Below are positions 54,257 to 61,307 of a DNA stretch of 64,000 nucleotides, in pieces (within the stretch, counting starts at the first letter, position 1; the number at the start of each line of letters is the position of its first letter). Source of the DNA: Nioella aestuarii (lineage in GTDB: Bacteria > Pseudomonadota > Alphaproteobacteria > Rhodobacterales > Rhodobacteraceae); NCBI RefSeq assembly GCF_050896395.1, contig NZ_JBPBBA010000003.1, positions 62,001 to 126,000 of the forward strand, written 5' to 3'. Below the pieces are notes generated by a model. That model saw nothing but the letters and a program-made list of their open reading frames with translations, searched no databases and was not told the origin of the DNA. Both the position numbers and the translations under genes were made by a program.

Positions 54257-56535
54257 TTTGGGCTCCCTTGGAACAAGGCCAACAGCGCTGGCAACAGTAA
54301 CAGGTCGGACAAAAGCGCAAAGAATATCACGACAGAGGTCAGCAGGCCGATATGCTGATTAATCGCAAACCCCGACGCTGCCATGATAGCGAAGCCCAGT
54401 ACCAAGGCAACAGAGGTCAGCACGATGGCTGATCCGACGACCGAGAACGTATCTTCCAAGGCAGCTTGCGTTTGCATTCCCCGACGGCGGCAGCGCAGGT
54501 AATGCATCAGGAAATGCACCGTGTCATCGACCACGATGCCAAAGGTCATCGTTGTCACCACGGTCGAGCCAAGATTCAAATCTCCTAGCGTCATTCCCCA
54601 AAACCCAAAGGCCAGAACTGCCGGGATCAGGTTTGGCACAAGGCTTAGGGCGCCGTAGCGAAGGCTGCGCAATGTGGCCATCATTGTGATGGAGACCAGA
54701 ACCAGAACCAGCAGAAATCCCGCCAGCATCTGGCTGTTGTTGCGTTCGGAAATCCGCGCGAAGGCAATGGCGACACCGGAGGCTCGGGTGGCTATCTCAG
54801 GCTCGTTTTCGCGCAACCACACTTCTGCATCCGCCGCTACGGCCCGGATTTCGGCGCTATGTTCAGAGCGGATGACCGCGCTTATCAGTGTCTGGGTCCG
54901 ATCCACATCCATCATCACGTTGAGATCCATGCCAACCGGAAGCGACAGCTCGTAAAACATGAGCAATTGCGCATTGGCAGCCTGGCTATCGGCAACCCTG
55001 TGTGAAAGCGGATCGCCACCGCTCATGTTCTGGTTCAGATCCTTGATGATGTCAGTCAGCGACGTGACCGAAACGACCTCTGGCTGTTGCTCCAGCCATG
55101 TCACGAACCGGTCGATGCTGTTCAGAAATTCGGGGTCGAATACGCTGGCATCATCTGGGGCCTGAAAGGAAAACTGCAGGCTCTCCAACCCGGTCAATCG
55201 GGTCTGAATAGCCTCGGAATCCTGGCGCAGTTCGTAACGGTGATCGAAATATCGGATGACGTTGTCATCATAGTCGATCCGGGTGATCCCAAGCACGGCG
55301 ATGCCGATCCCAACCGGAAAGATCATCAACCAAAGCCGTTTCTTCCTGATCACCCATACGGCCAACCGGCGCATCTGGTCGCCCGTGACCATAAGCCTCC
55401 CGGCCCCGAGTGTTTGGCGACTGCCCAGAAAGGCAGGCAGAATAATGAATACTGCCAAATGCCCGAATATCAGCCCGAAGGCGACGATGTTGCCCATATC
55501 AGCCAAGGGGGGCGCAGGAGAGAAATTAAGACAGAGAAAGCCAAAGGCAGTTGTCAGGTGGCTAACTGTAACCGACGCCATGTTTTCACGAAGCGCATGG
55601 CGAAATGGGTCTGGATCGTCGCCATGTTCCGTCGTGCGGATCCAGGCCAAGATGATGTGAACGCAGCTGGTCGAGACCAGAACCATGACAGCCAACGGGC
55701 TGATCGCCGTTCCTGCCGTCAACTCGACACCGGTCCACCCGGCAAAGCCGTAAGTCGCTACGGTTGATGCAAAAAGAACCGTCAGACAGGCCAATACCTT
55801 GAACGCCGAGCCCATGGCCAAGGCAAACAGGATCGTGACCGCCAGAAACGCAAAAGGAACCAGGACAGCGATGTCCTCGATCGCCACGCGGGCCAATAGA
55901 TTATTTCCTAGCATCGCACCGGTGGCCCTCAGCTCCCATCCCGGTAGATCGGCCCGCCATTCGCTGATCATGTTTCGAAGGGCCGTTTCGGCCTGCCGTC
56001 GAACACCCGGCTGATCTTCAGGCAGAACCATGCGGATCGTTATGCCGTAGGCCGCACCATCGGCCGACAGAAGCGTGTTGCGCATATCGTCCGAGGCCAG
56101 TGCAAGATCCCGAAACCGCGCCGCAGCCTCGGGCGTGACTTCGGCGAACTCGTCCAGCATCGGCTCCACAAGAATTTCATCTTCAATCGCATAGCTGTGC
56201 ATGTGATTGACCGGCGAATCCACCCGCAGCGCAAAGGGCATTTGCCATGCGTCCTCTGTCATACGCTGCAAAGCCCGCAAGGTTTCCGGTTCGAAGGACG
56301 TGCCCTCAGGGGGGGCGACCATCAGAAGCAGAACGGTTGACAGGGTATAGGTTTCGTCGTTGCTCTGAAGGTCCATGAACTCCTGATTGGACGCACCGAA
56401 GAACGCGCGGTTGTCGTCAGATACCCGCAAGCGCGGCAAACCTGAGGCGAGCAGAACCAGAACCGCCGCCAGACCGCAAAACAGCACCCATCTGCGTTTG
56501 AGAACGAAATCTGAAAGGCGTTCGGCAGGTGTCAT
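54253..56535 (-). CDS. RND-family MMPL-type transporter
   Basis: 760 residues with twelve predicted helices in two repeats, each with a large periplasmic loop, the MMPL/HpnN-like layout. Diagnostic stretches are TAGTAISPLAVMVLVSTSCVHI in repeat 1 and TFGIVVDDTVHFLMHYLR in repeat 2, the latter with the family's paired acidic residues in helix 10. Members export lipids, including MmpL8 and MmpL7 products in mycobacteria. It is coupled by four-base overlaps to the sulfotransferase upstream and the LolA-like gene downstream. Confidence 0.9.
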   Translation of the reverse strand: MTPAERLSDFVLKRRWVLFCGLAAVLVLLASGLPRLRVSDDNRAFFGASNQEFMDLQSNDETYTLSTVLLLMVAPPEGTSFEPETLRALQRMTEDAWQMPFALRVDSPVNHMHSYAIEDEILVEPMLDEFAEVTPEAAARFRDLALASDDMRNTLLSADGAAYGITIRMVLPEDQPGVRRQAETALRNMISEWRADLPGWELRATGAMLGNNLLARVAIEDIAVLVPFAFLAVTILFALAMGSAFKVLACLTVLFASTVATYGFAGWTGVELTAGTAISPLAVMVLVSTSCVHIILAWIRTTEHGDDPDPFRHALRENMASVTVSHLTTAFGFLCLNFSPAPPLADMGNIVAFGLIFGHLAVFIILPAFLGSRQTLGAGRLMVTGDQMRRLAVWVIRKKRLWLMIFPVGIGIAVLGITRIDYDDNVIRYFDHRYELRQDSEAIQTRLTGLESLQFSFQAPDDASVFDPEFLNSIDRFVTWLEQQPEVVSVTSLTDIIKDLNQNMSGGDPLSHRVADSQAANAQLLMFYELSLPVGMDLNVMMDVDRTQTLISAVIRSEHSAEIRAVAADAEVWLRENEPEIATRASGVAIAFARISERNNSQMLAGFLLVLVLVSITMMATLRSLRYGALSLVPNLIPAVLAFGFWGMTLGDLNLGSTVVTTMTFGIVVDDTVHFLMHYLRCRRRGMQTQAALEDTFSVVGSAIVLTSVALVLGFAIMAASGFAINQHIGLLTSVVIFFALLSDLLLLPALLALFQGSPK

Positions 56536-57710
56536 GTGCTGCCTGTGCTGCTGCGTTCAGATAGTTTTTGGTATCCATAGCGCTGGAAGTAATCATGCCA
56601 AAGGCGGTCAATCTCGGCCACGATTTCCGGCTCTATCTCAAAGGTGTTTGTCTTGTAGTTGCGGCTGCCAGCGGCCTTTTGCTGATAGAGATTGGCCACC
56701 TGATCGAAATCCCCTAGGTCCAGAGCCTCGTAAACTCTGCGCATCGTGGCCAGCGTATCTTCTTTCAGATCCTCATATGAAAGCGTCACGAGCTGCCGTT
56801 CAGGGATTTCCGTCATATGGGCGTGATAGATGGCATGGAATTGTGCGAACCCGTCAAGCAGTTTGGCATCAAACACTTCCTGGCTGGGTATCTGGGTTTG
56901 CAATGCCTGAGACGCTCGCATGGCATCGCCGGATTTCCGCGCAGAGAAAAAGATGCGGTATGGATCGCGAACGATATGGATGAACCGCGCATTGGGAAAC
57001 AGGCGAAGGATTTCTTCGATGCGCAGGGTGTGGGCCGGGGATTTCAGAACCAGACGCTTGCCGGGGTTGATCCACTGGACCCGGCGTAGAAACCCGAGCC
57101 AAACCCGACGCCAGTTCTCGGCTTCATGCTCTGGCATGTTCTTGGTCTGGATGATTGTGCCGCCCATGGTGTCGCACGGCAGCAAAATTTCCCGGTAGGG
57201 AGAATACGCTCCGCTCAGAAGGAGCGCGTGTTCATCTTCCTCCGGGGCGTCAAGTCCAACGCCGACATTGTCCATCGGCCGCCTTGTTGGAAATATCAAC
57301 CGAAGAAGGGGTTCCAAAGCCCTACGGCCCACCAGGAAACATTCCGGGGTAAAGCAATTTTGCATGGTCGGTGCGGCCAATCCGGGGTCCGCCAGCATGG
57401 TATGATGCAGCCATGTGGTGCCGCTGCGCCAATGGCCAATCACGAAAATCGGGTCCGGTTCGATCTTCACCTTCCGGATTGTTGGCTCCAGAAATGCAAG
57501 CCCGATCCATTTTCGCAGTTGATTGAAGGATGCCGTCACCAGGATTGTCGCAACCGCAGGGTATCGGCCTGGTGACACGCGTGACCAGTTGCCTTTCATC
57601 AGTTTCAGAAACGCGTCCAGCGCCATTCCATTCCAGATCCGCAACGCAAAGGGGCTGACCCCCACATCGCGGGGGCCGATCTTGCGTGTGGTGCCTTCTG
57701 GCTCTTTCAT
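56532..57710 (-). CDS. PAPS-dependent sulfotransferase (Sulfotransfer_3 type)
   Basis: 392 residues. The 5'-phosphosulfate loop is GHWRSGTTW (92-100), followed by the helix carrying LHHTMLADPG. The 3'-phosphate-binding motif is RDPYRIFFS (248-256), after strand FIHIV. No transmembrane segment is seen. Members of PF13469 sulfonate sugars, lipids or peptides. Here the gene is embedded between an acyltransferase-like condensation protein and an MMPL transporter, with four-base overlaps on both sides, so sulfation of the PKS-derived product before export is the natural reading. Confidence 0.88.
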   Translation of the reverse strand: MKEPEGTTRKIGPRDVGVSPFALRIWNGMALDAFLKLMKGNWSRVSPGRYPAVATILVTASFNQLRKWIGLAFLEPTIRKVKIEPDPIFVIGHWRSGTTWLHHTMLADPGLAAPTMQNCFTPECFLVGRRALEPLLRLIFPTRRPMDNVGVGLDAPEEDEHALLLSGAYSPYREILLPCDTMGGTIIQTKNMPEHEAENWRRVWLGFLRRVQWINPGKRLVLKSPAHTLRIEEILRLFPNARFIHIVRDPYRIFFSARKSGDAMRASQALQTQIPSQEVFDAKLLDGFAQFHAIYHAHMTEIPERQLVTLSYEDLKEDTLATMRRVYEALDLGDFDQVANLYQQKAAGSRNYKTNTFEIEPEIVAEIDRLWHDYFQRYGYQKLSERSSTGST

Positions 57711-59068
57711 GACGCGCTCGTCCCGGTTGTTTCGAGATCGAGCAGGTCACAGATCTTGTCGGCCAACTGAGCTATCTCCTGTGCGGTGTAGGCGATGCTA
57801 TCATAATACAGGATAAACCCACCCGCGCCGTTATCCGGGCCGATGTTGAACTGAAGCTCTGCCAAAGAGCGGTGATGCATGGAAACATCAACAGTCGAGA
57901 TCCAATAAGGTCCTACACGCTCTTCCACGCCGATCTCCCGGCTGAACCCCTTGCTGAACAGTGATTGGTTCTGACGCGCGACTGCACGCGGCTGATACGC
58001 GCAAAACTGGTTTGGGTAACAACCTGCCGAGATCATTTGGTCTTCCCAGGCAGATCCCCGTCGGGCTGCATCCGAAGGCAGGTGATCTATTGCCAGCATC
58101 ATCGTCTTGTGCAGTTCAAGAGCACCGGCTTTCACCCCGCCCTTTCCGGCTGCTTGATATGGAAAGATCACATCCAGAGTGCAATCGCCCATATAGGTGG
58201 CCAAAGCCGGGTTTGTGCGCGAGATCGGAGACACAAAAATCAACCGGTCCTGATCATAGCACTGGCACAGCGCCTCAAGGAAACCGGTGCAGAACAGTGT
58301 TGGCACACCGATATTCATTTGTTCGGCTATTGCGACCTGCCGCGCAGCGCTTTCGGGGGTGATCTTGATCTGCAGCTTGGCTGGCTCAACCTTACCGACT
58401 ACGCGCCACAACGGCTCCAGCCCTTTCGCCTTTCTTCCAATGTTCGGAGCTTTTGGAAAACTGCGCACCATGTCTTTCCAGAAAGCCTCTATTTTCCTGG
58501 CTCTCGAGGGTAGCGGATTTTCATAGTGCTGAACGAACTCCGCATGGCTGACGGCGCGTGATAGGATTGGCAGGCCTATCAGATACTTCAGCAAATCCTC
58601 TGTCAGAACCACCATGCCATAGCCGTCTGTGATCGCATGGTGCACACGGGTTACGATGACATCGCCACGTTCGCCGCAATGCACTACGATCATCTCCGCC
58701 AGAGGAGAGTCCACCAATTGCATCGGTGCATTGGCAATCGCCTTTATCTGAGATTGAAAGCTCTCATCGTCCAGATCACCCAGATCGATTTCGCGTATCT
58801 CGGTGCGCGCATTCGGATCGATGACCGCCATCCACTTTCCACGGATGTTTTGCAGCCGCAAGCGCAGGCAGTCGTGCCGCGCGCTCAGCTTGTCCATAGC
58901 CCGGCTCAGGCGCCGCAGATCCACACGGGGCCTAACACGCGTCGCATTGGTCACGACCCAGTTCTGTCTCAGATCATCGAGGCAGTCCGGGTTTGTATAC
59001 TGATCCAGCAGATACACCTGTCGAGCATCAGCGCGATGGATCTGAAGAGACTGTTTGCCAATCGACAT
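57707..59068 (-). CDS. Free-standing condensation/PapA-type acyltransferase
   Basis: 453 residues from the ATG at 59068, seven bases beyond the PKS stop; a longer frame to 59107 would overlap the PKS. The intact condensation motif HHAITDG lies at residues 143-149, with its Asp. N-lobe features are LDRAMDKLSARHDCLRLRL-like (SARHDCLRLRL seen). The C-lobe has a long segment with FVSPISRTNP. Such stand-alone domains esterify or amidate carrier-bound acyl chains, as PapA proteins do in mycobacterial lipids. It is coupled to the sulfotransferase (ATGA overlap). Confidence 0.87.
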   Translation of the reverse strand: MSIGKQSLQIHRADARQVYLLDQYTNPDCLDDLRQNWVVTNATRVRPRVDLRRLSRAMDKLSARHDCLRLRLQNIRGKWMAVIDPNARTEIREIDLGDLDDESFQSQIKAIANAPMQLVDSPLAEMIVVHCGERGDVIVTRVHHAITDGYGMVVLTEDLLKYLIGLPILSRAVSHAEFVQHYENPLPSRARKIEAFWKDMVRSFPKAPNIGRKAKGLEPLWRVVGKVEPAKLQIKITPESAARQVAIAEQMNIGVPTLFCTGFLEALCQCYDQDRLIFVSPISRTNPALATYMGDCTLDVIFPYQAAGKGGVKAGALELHKTMMLAIDHLPSDAARRGSAWEDQMISAGCYPNQFCAYQPRAVARQNQSLFSKGFSREIGVEERVGPYWISTVDVSMHHRSLAELQFNIGPDNGAGGFILYYDSIAYTAQEIAQLADKICDLLDLETTGTSAS

Positions 59069-59072
59069 GGCC

Positions 59073-61286
59073 TCATTGCCCCAGTGGTTGCGCGTCCCTG
59101 ACCTCATCCGCGGCAGGGTGTGTTTGACCAGCTAGCTCAGACTGAACCGCACTTAGAATCCTGGAAGCATATTCCCTGTCCATGACATCCTGATCGAAGT
59201 TCAGGCGTATCCGGGGGTGTTCGCCGCCCTGTTCCACCTGAAGCCAGACATCGTGCAACATGTAAGCCGGTGAAACGGAAGACCACTCCATCGATTGTTC
59301 AAACAACACCTGGAACGGCGCCGCTCCCCACTCTGCATAGGCTGATGCAAACTCGGCTGCTGCGGCGTGGCTGTCAAAAGCACGATGATTGGGGGCCATC
59401 TTAAGCGTTGGCTCCAGCCCCGCACGCCCGATCCGGTCAGTGTTGTCCGCAGGTACGCGCAGGGGCTGATCCATCTCGAAGGGGCCGACCACTGCATATT
59501 TGGTCAGATCCCCGCGCAAAGAGTGGCGGCGATCAATGAGAACCGGGCCGCTGCTCTGCGTCACACGGCGCAGGGCCGACGCAAAGGCACACAAGAGCGT
59601 GGCCTCGGTGTACTGCGCTTCAAGCTTTCCGGTGACTTGCGCCGCAGCTCCGTGGTTCAACCCGACACCGGCCGGCAAGAGCGCCCGGCTTCTCCGTGGG
59701 AACGGCAGCGCCGAGGCACCGGCACACAGGCTGTACCACCAAAAGGCACGATCCGTCTGAGCATCTGCCCGTTCTGCATCGTACCGGCAGGCAGCCAACC
59801 TGGCCAGAACGGCCTTTCGCGGCATTGGCCGGTCGAGCGCATCTCCGCGCAATATGTGCAACACCTCGGTCAGGATCACCTCGCAGGACATTGCATCACC
59901 CAAGACAGCGTGCATCGTCACCCGAAGCCTCTGATCTGCCATGCTCAGACGCAGAAACTCGCCCGAGGCGATATCCAGCAAGCGATCGTCGTGACCCTCG
60001 ACAATCTGTGTTGCCCGTCCATCCAGATAGAGCTGACCCTCATTGTCGAACCGCATGGAGAGCAAAGGATGACGCCGTTCCAGTTTCCGAAGCGCCTTTT
60101 CAAGATCGTCCATGGAACTGCCGTGCGGCACTGGGGCTTCGACCGTGTGTTCCATGGCGCGGCGCGCAGCATCAGAGGTCATCGGGGCGCGCGCCATCCG
60201 CAACATGCCGACCTGCGAATTACTGGCAAGCAGCCCCGTGTTCGACATTTTGGCCGTTCCAGGTTCATCAGATGCTTCGCCCGCGTCCTCAGCGGCGGCC
60301 GAAGCGCGTTTAAGGTTCTCGATCTCGTCGCCCAATATCTTCGAAAGATCGTCGATCGAGGGAGCTTGGAGAAACTTCGAGATCGGCAAAGAGAAGTCCA
60401 ATGCCGTTTCGATACGGATCTTCAGTTCAAACGACGAAAGACTATCCAAACCAAGTTCGCTCATCGGGCGATCGCTCTGGATCGCAGCTTTGTCGATCTT
60501 CAGAACACCAGCGATTTCGTCCATAATGAACTCACGAGCGGCACCAACCAGTGCCTCTCCTTCCAACGTCATCAGGGTTGTCCGCACCTCTTGCGTCGCG
60601 CTGCCGTCCGAAAGCAGCGTACTCGCCATGCGTGGACTGGTTCCAAGCGCTGGATTGGCGCGGGTTATCTGGGTCCAGTCGGCGCGCGAATACACAAAAG
60701 ACGGTGCATCTCTCGTAACACTCAGATCCATTGCGGCGGGAAAATCTGTCGCCGTCAGACCGTGCAGACCCAAGGTTTCGAGATAAGAGGCCAGGGCCGC
60801 GTTTCTGGCCACAAAACCCGCATCCGCAATCGCGCCCCAGTCAATGGCAGTACCGGGCCGGCCAAGCGCGGATCTGTAATACGCCAATGCATCAAGAAAG
60901 GCATTGGCGGCCACATAGTTACATTGCCCGGCCAAGCCGATGACCTGCGAAATCGACGAGAAGCCTATCAGAAAATCCGGCTCGACCCCGGCCTCGGCAA
61001 AGGCCCGATGCAGGTTCCAGCCACCTCTGACCTTGGGGGCCAGAACCTCGGAGATCATGTCTTCCGTCAGCTGATTGGCAAACCCGTCCTTGATGACCGC
61101 CGCACCGTGGACAACGCCTTTCAACGGTTTGTCGCTATCGAGATTGCTCTGAACGAATTCTGAAACCGCTGATGCGTCGGTGATGTCCAACGCAATGATA
61201 TCCACATACGGGCCACGTGCGCGCAGCGTCTCGATGAACCCCTTACCGGTCTGGTCCGTCTTGCCGGACCGAGAGGCCAGCACCAA
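59073..61286 (-). CDS. Polyketide synthase, C-terminal part: KR, ACP and degenerate condensation domain
   Basis: 737 residues if started at the GTG at 61286, which has an AGGG six bases before it. This is the same frame as the upstream part (61305-64000), interrupted only by TAA at 61305-61307. Here are the rest of the ketoreductase (catalytic Ser110/Ser111 in FSSISQVI, Tyr124 in NYVAANA), an ACP with LGLDSL (Ser282), and a condensation-like region (about 370-720). That region has the motif MHAVLGD where active domains have HHxxxDG. The start may be artificial: as one gene, the ORF would be continuous. Confidence 0.85.
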   Translation of the reverse strand: MVLASRSGKTDQTGKGFIETLRARGPYVDIIALDITDASAVSEFVQSNLDSDKPLKGVVHGAAVIKDGFANQLTEDMISEVLAPKVRGGWNLHRAFAEAGVEPDFLIGFSSISQVIGLAGQCNYVAANAFLDALAYYRSALGRPGTAIDWGAIADAGFVARNAALASYLETLGLHGLTATDFPAAMDLSVTRDAPSFVYSRADWTQITRANPALGTSPRMASTLLSDGSATQEVRTTLMTLEGEALVGAAREFIMDEIAGVLKIDKAAIQSDRPMSELGLDSLSSFELKIRIETALDFSLPISKFLQAPSIDDLSKILGDEIENLKRASAAAEDAGEASDEPGTAKMSNTGLLASNSQVGMLRMARAPMTSDAARRAMEHTVEAPVPHGSSMDDLEKALRKLERRHPLLSMRFDNEGQLYLDGRATQIVEGHDDRLLDIASGEFLRLSMADQRLRVTMHAVLGDAMSCEVILTEVLHILRGDALDRPMPRKAVLARLAACRYDAERADAQTDRAFWWYSLCAGASALPFPRRSRALLPAGVGLNHGAAAQVTGKLEAQYTEATLLCAFASALRRVTQSSGPVLIDRRHSLRGDLTKYAVVGPFEMDQPLRVPADNTDRIGRAGLEPTLKMAPNHRAFDSHAAAAEFASAYAEWGAAPFQVLFEQSMEWSSVSPAYMLHDVWLQVEQGGEHPRIRLNFDQDVMDREYASRILSAVQSELAGQTHPAADEVRDAQPLGQ

Positions 61287-61304
61287 TCGCCCTGCCCCGG
61301 CCTT

Positions 61305-61307
61305 TTA
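61305..61307 (-). other. In-frame TAA inside the PKS ketoreductase domain
   Basis: Minus-strand codons read Asp Trp Leu TAA Lys Ala Gly Ala Gly, exactly at the loop after the first KR helix. The same frame is coding on both sides and needs one base change (to AAA, CAA or GAA) to be continuous. It is therefore a nonsense codon, not a frameshift. Confidence 0.8.

Noticed and set aside
59367..61163. Long plus-strand open frame of 598 codons opposite the PKS
   Set aside because: It has the low-complexity, Arg/His/Pro-rich composition of an antisense frame of a GC-rich gene, and the opposite strand has clear KR, ACP and condensation motifs.
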